Part shown: one piece after another, positions 7,793-15,365 of the stretch | Numbering within the stretch: position 1 is the stretch's first letter | Layout: every line of letters begins with the position of its first letter | Assembly: GCF_002092855.1 (NCBI RefSeq) | Contig: NZ_LVLC01000001.1 | Coordinates: 744,001 to 808,000, forward strand | Reading direction: 5' to 3' | DNA from: Campylobacter concisus | GTDB taxonomy: Bacteria > Campylobacterota > Campylobacteria > Campylobacterales > Campylobacteraceae | Length of the DNA: 64,000 nucleotides | Notes under the pieces: generated by a model | What the model was told of the DNA's origin: nothing | The model's database searches: none | Seen by the model: only the letters and a program-made list of their open reading frames with translations | Position numbers and translations under genes: made by a program

Positions 7793-8227
7793 ATGCAAAT
7801 TTATAATGGAAGTTTGGATGTTCAAAGCATCACAAACGAGTGGTATGAACGCTTTAAGGATAAAAACTGCGGTGCGCTCATCACTTTTGTTGGAATCGTA
7901 AGAGAAGAAGGTGGTATTTCGGCGCTTAGCTTTGATATCTATGAGCCGATCCTTAAAAAATGGCTAGATGCTTGGCAGGAGCGAGCCAAAAAAGAAAATG
8001 CCTACGTACTCTTTGCTCACTCAAAAGGCGATGTAGCCGTGCATACGAGCTCTTATGTAGCAGGCGTTGTGAGCCCTCAAAGAAAGGTCGCGCTAAGGCT
8101 AATCAATGAGTTTGTCGAGGACTTTAAGGCAAATGCGCCGATCTGGAAATATGACGTGATAAATGGCGAGAGAATTTATGCAAAAGAGCGCAGCCAAGCG
8201 ATAAATGGTGCTGGAATTTTAGCTTAA
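7793..8227 (+). CDS. moaE: Molybdopterin synthase catalytic subunit
   Basis: A 144-residue protein starting MQIYNGSLDVQ at the ATG at 7793, one base after the moaD stop; longer frames reaching back to 7736 merely overlap moaD. It contains GALITFVGIVRE and the C-terminal KYDVINGERIYAKERSQA segment, matching MoaE, which converts precursor Z to molybdopterin with sulfur from MoaD. The lysines of the C-terminal segment are the expected catalytic region. Confidence 0.92.
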   Translation: MQIYNGSLDVQSITNEWYERFKDKNCGALITFVGIVREEGGISALSFDIYEPILKKWLDAWQERAKKENAYVLFAHSKGDVAVHTSSYVAGVVSPQRKVALRLINEFVEDFKANAPIWKYDVINGERIYAKERSQAINGAGILA

Positions 8228-8236
8228 AAGGGAAAA

Positions 8237-8701
8237 ATGATGATAACAAAAGAGAGTAAAAAAGATGTTTTTTGGGCACTAGCCTTTGGGCTTGGGCTTT
8301 TTGCCTTTAGCATCGTTGGCTACTTTTATCTAGCTCTTGGTGCAGTGTCTCTCTTTGGCATCATCATTGGTGCTCTCTCAGTGTTCTTTTGTGTTAGAAA
8401 AATTTTTCAAAACAACTTTTTACGTATTGAAGATGATGGGTTTATCATCACAAAAGGCTCAAAAAGCATAAAATTTTACTTTAAGGATATCTACGAAATC
8501 GCCATTAAAAGCTTTGGCGATAAGAAAAAAGTTGAAACTTTGAGCATAAAATTTAAGAAAAACCGTCTTGATAGAGATGCTTGCTTTGGATTAGTGCAAC
8601 CACTAGGTGATGATTTGATCATCATTTTTGATAAATATGAACTCTCAAAATTTACTATTTCAAAAGAGCTAAGAGATAGGCTTAATAATTTTAGAGCATA
8701 A
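8237..8701 (+). CDS. Small membrane protein of unknown function (PH-like cytoplasmic domain)
   Basis: 154 residues: two hydrophobic helices (about 12-32 and 36-55), then a soluble domain with the pattern NNFLRIEDDGFII, FYFKDIYEIAI and IIIFDKYELSKF. This layout recalls small proteins with two membrane helices and a PH-like domain, but I do not recognise a named family. It follows moaE by 9 bases and may be co-transcribed. A broken second copy of its soluble part lies at 15086-15342, showing that a paralogue once existed in this region. Confidence 0.7.
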   Translation: MMITKESKKDVFWALAFGLGLFAFSIVGYFYLALGAVSLFGIIIGALSVFFCVRKIFQNNFLRIEDDGFIITKGSKSIKFYFKDIYEIAIKSFGDKKKVETLSIKFKKNRLDRDACFGLVQPLGDDLIIIFDKYELSKFTISKELRDRLNNFRA

Positions 8702-8892
8702 TTAAATCGATCTGTGATTTAAAATTTTATATAACAATTATCAAAATTTTATACATTTTTTCACATTAAATTTACACCATTTAACTACTCTTGCAAAAAT
8801 AAAATCAAGCATTTTATCTACAATAATCTCGTAATTATGGATTAAAAATTTAAAGGATGACTTACATCAACTTTTATAAAGGGTTTTGCTAC

Positions 8893-8898
8893 TACAAT
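8893..8898 (+). promoter_or_regulatory. Candidate -10 box for the barrel/ABC/NnrS operon
   Basis: TACAAT in the context TTTTGCTACTACAATTCTG lies 44 bases before the ATG at 8942, in a 240-base AT-rich gap. No clear Fur or CRP/FNR dyad is seen here, although AAAATTTTATA occurs twice near 8721-8753. Confidence 0.35.
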
Positions 8899-8941
8899 TC
8901 TGATAAAAGAAATCATAATTATATCTTTAAAAGGAGTTTAC

Positions 8942-10795
8942 ATGAGGCCCATTTTAAGCCTAGCAGTTCTTTCATCACTGCTTCTAGCAAATGAAGCAAA
9001 TTTAGACATTATAAAGCCTATTAAAGAATTTGCTCCGCCACCAGTCATTACGCCAAACGTTGCACAGAGTGCCTTTGTTGAAAATCAATTTGACCGCACT
9101 CAAAGAAGCGAATATCCATTTGTTACAAATTTGCTTGATAACTCAGCTGATATGTTTCATATCTCAGCTGGAATGTATGGCAAAAGCTTTTACAACTCAT
9201 CGCTTTTTAAATATCGCGGCGCAAATTTTTACACCATTTTAAATGCAAATTTCACCAAAGCAAATAATTATAAAGATGGAAGTGGCAAAAAATGGAACTA
9301 TGGCTACAATAGGCAAGGTCAAAGCGCTATTTTAGGCTTCGTGCCAAATGATCTTAGCGAGCTTAGGCTTACGTTTTTAAGGGATAATATCGATAAAGAC
9401 AAGCAGCCAGAGCACGCAATGGATGCCTTTAAAACGACAAGAAAAGTTGGCAAGCTAAATATTAGATTAGGCGAAGAAGATCTTTCAAATACGCTAAATT
9501 TCGAATTTATCCTAAAAAAAGTTGAGCGAAAAGCTGATAATTTTCATTTAAGAGATGCTACTCCAAATGTGAAAGTGGATTTAAAGAGAAATATATTTGA
9601 GGCAAATTTAAAGTATGACGCTGACTTTGCAAGCTTTCACAATCAAATAGGCGCTGGCTTTGAAAAAGATAAACATGGTGGCAAAAGATACATGAAGCAA
9701 GGCAACAACTGGATCTTTAATGGATATAGATTTGCTGATGTTCGAAATGATAAATTTATGCTCTTTGACACACTTGCTTATAAATTTAATGAAGCAAATG
9801 AAGCCTCGCTTGCCTTAAAATATGAAGAGCAAAGAAGTAAATTAAATGGTATCGACACTAAATTTTTCGCACCAAATCCGATCGCACCTAATACCACTCG
9901 CAAATTAGTTCGTCAAATTTATGGTGAGGACGTAAGCGATAAGATCAAAAAAGACGCTTTTAGTGCAAGCCTAAAATATAAATTTTCACCAAACGACAAG
10001 GATAGCTACTTTGCAAAACTTGAGAGTTTATCTCGCTTGCCAAGCAATATGGAGCGTTTTAACGCACTTTATGGACAAAATGACTCTGGCTGGATAGCAA
10101 ATCCGAATTTAGAGCCAGAAAGACACAACAGAGCGGTTCTTGGCTTTAAATTTGGTAGCGAGTTTTACAAAGAGTATCTAAACTCGCTTCAAAACAAAGA
10201 TGCATTTAGCTTTAGCGGGCATTTCATCGCTGATAGCGTTAAAAATTTGATCATTTTTGATAGACGCCACTCAAAAGTCCCAATGCCGCTAAACAAAAAT
10301 GCTGTCATCTCGAGAAACGTTGATGCAACGCTTTATAGTGTAAATTTCAATACAGAATATAGCTTTGCAAGGCACTTTGGCTTAAAAAGCTCACTTTACT
10401 ACAACTACGGACAAAACAAAACTGATGGCAAGCCGCTTTATCAAATAAGGCCTTTTGAGGCAAATTTTGCATTTGACTACAAAGACTATGCAAGCTTTGG
10501 TAGCTATAATCTTGGCACCGCACTAAGGCTAGTTTCAAAGCAAACTAGAGGCGATTTTAGCAAGCAAAATGGTCTAGGCATTGATAAAAAAGAGGCCGCA
10601 AAAGGATTTGGCTTGCTTGATCTTTATGGTGGCGTAGAATTTAAAAACAAAGTCGGCATAAGATTTGGCGTAGCAAATTTATTTGATAAAGATTATGCAG
10701 AATTTATTAGCGGTGATCACGTGGCAGCACTTGATCCAGTAGTCGTTCATGCCCCTGGCAGGACATTTTTCATTAGCTTTCACAGCAGTTTTTGA
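8942..10795 (+). CDS. TonB-dependent copper-receptor-like outer-membrane barrel, plug apparently missing
   Basis: 617 residues with a signal peptide (about 1-17, ending LLLANEA). After a Pro-rich stretch (PPPVITP) and about 45 residues it goes straight into beta-barrel sequence: NANFTKANNYKDGSGKKWNYGY, HAMDAFKT, the long outer loops, LEPERHNRA, and a C-terminal end NLFDKDYAEF and APGRTFFISFHSSF with terminal Phe. The barrel resembles the OprC/NosA group of TonB-dependent copper receptors, but the roughly 130-residue plug expected between signal and barrel is not recognisable, and the length is short for that family. It heads an operon with a Tat-type binding protein, permease, ATPase and NnrS. 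Ligand (copper, chelate or other) is inference. Confidence 0.7.
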   Translation: MRPILSLAVLSSLLLANEANLDIIKPIKEFAPPPVITPNVAQSAFVENQFDRTQRSEYPFVTNLLDNSADMFHISAGMYGKSFYNSSLFKYRGANFYTILNANFTKANNYKDGSGKKWNYGYNRQGQSAILGFVPNDLSELRLTFLRDNIDKDKQPEHAMDAFKTTRKVGKLNIRLGEEDLSNTLNFEFILKKVERKADNFHLRDATPNVKVDLKRNIFEANLKYDADFASFHNQIGAGFEKDKHGGKRYMKQGNNWIFNGYRFADVRNDKFMLFDTLAYKFNEANEASLALKYEEQRSKLNGIDTKFFAPNPIAPNTTRKLVRQIYGEDVSDKIKKDAFSASLKYKFSPNDKDSYFAKLESLSRLPSNMERFNALYGQNDSGWIANPNLEPERHNRAVLGFKFGSEFYKEYLNSLQNKDAFSFSGHFIADSVKNLIIFDRRHSKVPMPLNKNAVISRNVDATLYSVNFNTEYSFARHFGLKSSLYYNYGQNKTDGKPLYQIRPFEANFAFDYKDYASFGSYNLGTALRLVSKQTRGDFSKQNGLGIDKKEAAKGFGLLDLYGGVEFKNKVGIRFGVANLFDKDYAEFISGDHVAALDPVVVHAPGRTFFISFHSSF

Positions 10796-10806
10796 AGGAG
10801 AAAAAG

Positions 10807-11772
10807 ATGTTAAATAGAAGAAAATTTTTAGGACTTAGCACAGCTTTAGGCGTTAGCGCATTTGCACCAAATTTATTTGCAAAAGAGAGCTTTAATATGT
10901 GGGGTGCGCCAGCAATCCCAAGCGTCATAATGGCGGTTGCTGCACTGCAAGGGGAGTTAAATAAAACTTATGATGTAAGCCTAAATATCTGGAAAACACC
11001 AGATCAGCTTCGTGCAGGCGTAGCTAGCGGCGATATCAAGGTCACGATGTCACCATCAAATGTAGCTGCAAATTTAAGGAATCAAGGGCTTGATTTTGCT
11101 ATGTTAAATTTACTGACCCTTGGCGTTATGAACGCTATGGTTAAGGATGAAAAGATCAAAAATTTAGAGGATTTTGTAGGCAAAAAGCTCATCATGCCAT
11201 TTCGAGGCGACATGCCTGATCTTATCCTAAGAGCGCTTTGCAAGAAACGAGGCATAGACGTTAGCAAGATAGACATCACCTACACAGCAACGCCGCCTGA
11301 GGCTCTGCTTTTATTTTTACAAAAAGATTTTGATATTTTAATAGTTCCACAACCTCTTGGCGAAGCGACTATTTTGCGCGGTAAAAAAGCAGGCGTTAGC
11401 GTGCATTACTCAGTTGATTTTCCAAAAATTTGGGGCGAGAGTTTTGGTACAAAACCGATAATCCCAATGGCTGGCATTATCGTAGAAAGAGGCTTTTACG
11501 AGAAAAACTTAAATCTATTTGATACGCTTCATAGCGATCTTAAAAATGCACTTTCATGGATACTTGAGAACAAACAAAGTGCAGCAAAGATTGGCTCGAG
11601 CTACTTGCCAGCTCCAGAAGTAGCGCTTGCAAATGCTTTTGATAAGGCAAATCTAACAGTAACAAAAGCAAATGAACTACAAAATGAGATCATGGCATTT
11701 TTTGAAGAAATTTATCAGTTTAATCCAAAATTTCTAGGTGGCAAGATGCCAGATAAAGGTCTATTTTTATGA
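10807..11772 (+). CDS. Tat-exported ABC substrate-binding protein (NitT/TauT/NMT1-like)
   Basis: 321 residues from the ATG at 10807, 6 bases after AAGGAG; a longer frame from a TTG at 10792 is less likely. The N-terminus NRRKFLGLSTALGVSAFA has a twin-arginine signal with FA-like cleavage near residue 25, implying export of a folded protein. The rest follows the NMT1/NitT/TauT binding-protein layout: AIPSVIMAVAALQG, DIKVTMSPSNVAANL, a reporter-like LMPFRGDMPDLI region and ATPPEALLLFLQKDFD. Its stop overlaps the permease start (ATGA), so it is the binding protein of that transporter. Tat export fits a cofactor- or metal-containing ligand, but this is inference. Confidence 0.8.
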   Translation: MLNRRKFLGLSTALGVSAFAPNLFAKESFNMWGAPAIPSVIMAVAALQGELNKTYDVSLNIWKTPDQLRAGVASGDIKVTMSPSNVAANLRNQGLDFAMLNLLTLGVMNAMVKDEKIKNLEDFVGKKLIMPFRGDMPDLILRALCKKRGIDVSKIDITYTATPPEALLLFLQKDFDILIVPQPLGEATILRGKKAGVSVHYSVDFPKIWGESFGTKPIIPMAGIIVERGFYEKNLNLFDTLHSDLKNALSWILENKQSAAKIGSSYLPAPEVALANAFDKANLTVTKANELQNEIMAFFEEIYQFNPKFLGGKMPDKGLFL

Positions 11773-12566
11773 TACTAATCGATGGCATTAAAAAGGATCG
11801 CTCAAGCTTTTTAAAAATAATTGACTATTTTTGGGGTGGATTTAGCGGATTTGCCGTAGTTTTTTTGATCTTAGCCATTTGGCAAGTGGGAAGCGAGTTT
11901 AGCTCCCCACTCCTACTTCCACCACCAAAAGATGTATTTTTAAAAGCCTGTGAAATTTTAAAAGATTACAAAAACAGCGAGATAAACATAACACTTTGCA
12001 GATCACTGATTGGAGTTTGCTCGGCAACATTTTTTGGTATATTTCTAGGGCTAATAGCAGGTAGTTTTAAAAGTTTTGCAGCCTTTTTAAAACCTGTTAT
12101 AACCTTGCTTTTGTCAATGCCGCCGATTATTTGGATAGTGCTTGCTATTTTTTGGTTTGGATTTGGAAATTTTAGCACCGTTTTTACTATCTTTATAACC
12201 GTTTTACCGCTTACTTTTGCAAGCTCGGCAGTTGCTATGAGTAGTGTAGATGAGGAGCTAAAAGAGATGTTTGACGCTTATAATCTAGGAATTTTAAAAA
12301 AGATAAGACACCTTTACATCCCGCATCTTACGAGCTACATAATAAGCTCTATTAGCGTAGCTGTCGCAATGGGTGTAAAGATAGTCATAATGGCTGAGCT
12401 ACTAGGTGCAAATAACGGCATGGGAGCAAAGATAGCAAATGCAAGGGCAATGCTTGAAACAACCGAGGTAATGGCGTATGTTCTTTTAAGCATCACTCTT
12501 ATCATGCTTTTTGAATACCTCATCATCGAGCCACTAAAAATAGCTTTGATGCCTTGGAGAAGATGA
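11769..12566 (+). CDS. ABC transporter permease (NitT/TauT type)
   Basis: A 265-residue inner-membrane protein with about six hydrophobic helices. The cytoplasmic EAA-type loop falls in the region of FDAYNLGILKKIRHLYIPHL, which contacts the ATPase. The pattern VGSEFSSPLLLPPPKDV near the start is characteristic of SsuC/TauC/NrtB permeases. It overlaps the binding-protein stop by 4 bases and the ATPase gene by at least one, so the three form a single transporter unit. The substrate is unknown. Confidence 0.85.
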   Translation: MILIDGIKKDRSSFLKIIDYFWGGFSGFAVVFLILAIWQVGSEFSSPLLLPPPKDVFLKACEILKDYKNSEINITLCRSLIGVCSATFFGIFLGLIAGSFKSFAAFLKPVITLLLSMPPIIWIVLAIFWFGFGNFSTVFTIFITVLPLTFASSAVAMSSVDEELKEMFDAYNLGILKKIRHLYIPHLTSYIISSISVAVAMGVKIVIMAELLGANNGMGAKIANARAMLETTEVMAYVLLSITLIMLFEYLIIEPLKIALMPWRR

Positions 12567-13255
12567 TGCTTGAGCTTAAAAATGTAGAGTATGAAATTTT
12601 AAGAGATAAGGTCGTAAGGAATTTTAGTCTAAATGTAAAAGGTGGCGAGGTAGTGACGCTTTTTGGGCCATCAGGATGTGGCAAAACAACGATACTTCGG
12701 CTTATTAGCGGACTAAATGAGCCTAGAAAAGGAAAAATTTTTAATAACTTTAAAAAGACTACATACTTTTTTCAAGAAAATCGCCTACTTACATGGAAAA
12801 ATGCTCTTGAAAATGTGCTTTTGGTTATGAATAAACCAGACATTAACGCTGTTTTAGAGCTTTTTAAAAAGGTTGGACTAAGTCAAAAGGACACTTTAAA
12901 ATACCCAAGTGAGCTAAGCGGCGGTATGAGGCAAAGAGTCGCTTTTGTAAGAGCGGTCGTGACAAAGCCTGATCTACTTTTGATGGATGAGCCTTTTTCT
13001 GGGCTTGATTATGATATGAAAGAAATTTTAATTGAGATTATTGGCCAAAGAGTAAGTGAAGGTATGAGCGTAGTTCTTGTCACGCACGATAGAATGGAAG
13101 CTGTAAAGATGTCAAATAGAATTTATTTCCTATCAAATAAAGGTGCGGTCATACAAAGAGAACTTGAAATAGACAAAGATTTCAAAGAGCGCGATTTTAC
13201 GTTTATTAGCAAGATGATAGATGAAAATTTCAAAGGACAAATTTATTATGATTAA
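12566..13255 (+). CDS. ABC transporter ATP-binding protein (NitT/TauT type)
   Basis: 229 residues from the second of two tandem ATGs (12563 and 12566), which lies 6 bases after GGAG. Walker A is GPSGCGKTT (34-42), the Q-loop is FFQENRLLTWKN, the signature is LSGGMRQR, Walker B LLLMDEP, and the switch His follows LVTHD. It powers the permease encoded just upstream. The permease stop lies inside the ATG-ATGA start region, and the NnrS gene begins 8 bases before this gene ends. Confidence 0.88.
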   Translation: MLELKNVEYEILRDKVVRNFSLNVKGGEVVTLFGPSGCGKTTILRLISGLNEPRKGKIFNNFKKTTYFFQENRLLTWKNALENVLLVMNKPDINAVLELFKKVGLSQKDTLKYPSELSGGMRQRVAFVRAVVTKPDLLLMDEPFSGLDYDMKEILIEIIGQRVSEGMSVVLVTHDRMEAVKMSNRIYFLSNKGAVIQRELEIDKDFKERDFTFISKMIDENFKGQIYYD

Positions 13256-14354
13256 TAATTTTTTTACTCATCCTATGAGGATATTTTTCTTAATGAGTGC
13301 CGCCTGTGCGGTGCTTGGTGCAAGTGTGTTTTTTACTCCAACTGATTTTGTGAGTTTGCATAAATTTATATTTTTGCAACTTTTTTTAGCGCTTGCTTAT
13401 GCTGGATTTTTGCTAACTGGATTAACTGATTGGACAAATTTTCAAGCATCTCTAAAAATACACGCCTATATATTATTTTCACTCTTTTTTACAAGCTTTA
13501 TCTTGGCATTTTTTAGCCTATTTTTAGCACACTGCTTTATTGCTCTTTTTTGGCTTTACTTGGTTTTGCTTTGCCTTTATATGATCTGGCGGGATAAAAA
13601 CGATGATCAATTTGGCGTACTTGGCTTTTTGTTTGGCATTTTAGGCTTTGAAATTTATTATCTAATAAGCGGCAACGAAAAATTTCTAAATTTACAAGTT
13701 TTTATCCACGTAATCGCTATCTTACTCATCTCCTACCGCGTTAGTGTCGTGCTTGGAAAAGAAGCGCTAAAAAGAGAAAAAGGTATGGATGAAGCTGTTT
13801 TTGTGCCAAATTTTATCTATAAAAATATCGCTATTTGCTGCGTTTGTGCCTTTTTGCTTTTAAATATATTTTTTGAAGCAAGCTTAGGTGTCTATTATGC
13901 TGCGATAGCTTGTGGAAGTGCGGTACTTGCAAAGCTTAAAGAGTGGCACTATAAAGAGCTTTTTAAACATAGCTTTGTGCTTTTATACTATTTTATGCAA
14001 CTATTTTTAGCGCTTGGATTTTTAGGGATCGGCTTTAGCGGTATTTTTGGGCTCCATCTTGAAACAAATTTTATGCATCTAATAGCGATAAATGCGGTAA
14101 TTTTTAGCGTGATGCTTATATTTAATGTCGCAGGACTTCGTCATAGTGGACAAGAACTTGAGTTTTTACGCCTTAGTAAAATTGCTTTTATTTTAATTCT
14201 TTTAGCTGGTGTTAGCAGAGGAATTTTGGCTTATTTTTGGAGTGGCTTTTACATTCATTTACCAGCAACACTCATAGCAATCGCTTTTGTTTTTTGGCTC
14301 ATAAATTTTTATGTGATCTTTAGGGATAACGATTTTAGCGATGATCCAGAGTAA
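13248..14354 (+). CDS. nnrS: NnrS family heme/copper membrane protein
   Basis: A 368-residue polytopic protein (about 10-12 helices) starting at ATG 13248, 10 bases after AAAGGA and overlapping the ATPase gene by 8. Its opening HPMRIFFLMSAACAVLG, LHKFIFLQLFLALAYAGFLLTG and the later LRHSGQE match NnrS, a heme- and copper-containing membrane protein linked to nitric oxide stress and denitrification. Coupling to a copper-receptor-like barrel and an ABC importer suggests that the operon brings in a metal or cofactor for nitrogen-oxide metabolism; that link is inference. It is the last gene of the operon, 111 bases before the yceI-like gene. Confidence 0.75.
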   Translation: MINNFFTHPMRIFFLMSAACAVLGASVFFTPTDFVSLHKFIFLQLFLALAYAGFLLTGLTDWTNFQASLKIHAYILFSLFFTSFILAFFSLFLAHCFIALFWLYLVLLCLYMIWRDKNDDQFGVLGFLFGILGFEIYYLISGNEKFLNLQVFIHVIAILLISYRVSVVLGKEALKREKGMDEAVFVPNFIYKNIAICCVCAFLLLNIFFEASLGVYYAAIACGSAVLAKLKEWHYKELFKHSFVLLYYFMQLFLALGFLGIGFSGIFGLHLETNFMHLIAINAVIFSVMLIFNVAGLRHSGQELEFLRLSKIAFILILLAGVSRGILAYFWSGFYIHLPATLIAIAFVFWLINFYVIFRDNDFSDDPE

Positions 14355-14420
14355 AAAGATATTAAAAATTTATTCATTAATTAAAAAGAGTTTTTAAGTC
14401 TTTTTTGAAGTAAGTGGATA

Positions 14421-14426
14421 TATAAT
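14421..14426 (+). promoter_or_regulatory. Candidate -10 box for the YceI-family gene
   Basis: A perfect TATAAT, 40 bases upstream of the ATG at 14466, within a very AT-rich gap after nnrS. An AAAAAGGAT ribosome site follows closer to the start. Confidence 0.5.
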
Positions 14427-14465
14427 TTGCGATATTTATTATCAATATTATAAAAAGGATTCTTT

Positions 14466-15011
14466 ATGAACAAACTTACTTCTGTTGCTTTAGCAGCTTC
14501 ATTTTTTGCAGTTTCAGCTCTTGCATTTAGCGTAGAAGGTGAACCAAAGGTAACATTTACTGGTTACAAGCTAGCAAATAAAACAGCCGTACCAGGTACT
14601 TTTAAGACGATAAATTTTAAAAGTCAAGAAAATGCAAATTTTGCTGATTTTTTAAAGAGCTTTGAATTTAAGCTTGAGCCAAAAGATATCGATACAAAGT
14701 TACCTGATCGCGATAAAAGGATTGGCATTATTTTCGATGGCAAGGCAGTAGATGGCAAGATCGTAGCAGTAAATGGCGACGATAAGGCTGGAGAAATGGA
14801 TGTTGAGCTTAGCATAAATGGCAATTCAAAAATTTTTAAAACAAAATATGAAGTACAAAATGGCAAGCTAGTAGCAAAATTTTCAGTTGATCTTGTAAAT
14901 GATTTGAAGCTAAATGAGAGCTTTGATAAATTTGCCGCTGCCGCCAAACCATTTCACGGTGGAAAGAGCTATCCAGATGTAGATGTTGGCTTTGAAGCGG
15001 TGATAAAATAA
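14466..15011 (+). CDS. YceI family periplasmic protein
   Basis: 181 residues with a clear signal peptide (cleavage after about residue 20, ALA-F). The mature part has the YceI lipocalin-like pattern: FTGYKLANKTAVPGTF near the start, a central DKRIGIIFDG, and a C-terminal VDVGFEAVIK strand. YceI proteins bind isoprenoid lipids in a beta-barrel; campylobacterial versions are common and their ligand is not settled. It has its own promoter (TATAAT at 14421) and no gene follows on the same strand for 3 kb apart from a remnant. Confidence 0.82.
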   Translation: MNKLTSVALAASFFAVSALAFSVEGEPKVTFTGYKLANKTAVPGTFKTINFKSQENANFADFLKSFEFKLEPKDIDTKLPDRDKRIGIIFDGKAVDGKIVAVNGDDKAGEMDVELSINGNSKIFKTKYEVQNGKLVAKFSVDLVNDLKLNESFDKFAAAAKPFHGGKSYPDVDVGFEAVIK

Positions 15012-15085
15012 CTTTCAATTTCGGCGCCAGTAAGTTAGTTTGCGCCGAAGTTACCTCTTTATCCTAGTTTCTTATTCTATGATGC

Positions 15086-15342
15086 CGAAAAATCGAAGAC
15101 GACGGATTTTTGATACAAAAAAAGTAGCGGGAATGCGAAATTTTATTTTAAAGATATCGACGAAATCGGCATCCGCGAGATAGACGCCAAGCGCAAAATT
15201 AGTGTTTCAAACATAAAATTTAAAAAAAGGCGGGCTAGCATATGGCCTCATACAGCCTAGTGGCGATGATAACGCCGTGATATACGACAAATACGAACTC
15301 TCAAAGCACGAAATTTTTAAAATTTTAAAGCAGAAATTTGAG
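15086..15342 (+). pseudogene. Degenerate paralogue of the membrane protein at 8237-8701
   Basis: Three segments in three frames match the soluble part of the protein encoded at 8237-8701. 15086-15124 reads RKIEDDGFLIQKK (intact copy: LRIEDDGFIITKG); 15126-15240 reads SGNAKFYFKDIDEIGI and then NIKFKKRRA; from about 15241 LAYGLIQPSGDD and VIYDKYELSKHEI follow (intact copy: GLVQPLGDD, IIFDKYELSKFTI). A stop and two frame changes break it, and the N-terminal membrane part is absent. The bases are richer in G+C than in the intact gene, so it is a diverged copy rather than a recent duplicate. Confidence 0.85.
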
Positions 15343-15365
15343 GTTATGTGTAATAAAATCAAAAA

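Noticed and set aside
8721-8753. AAAATTTTATA repeated before the barrel gene, as a possible operator
   Set aside because: It is a direct repeat of very common AT-rich words; no dyad and no known regulator pattern.
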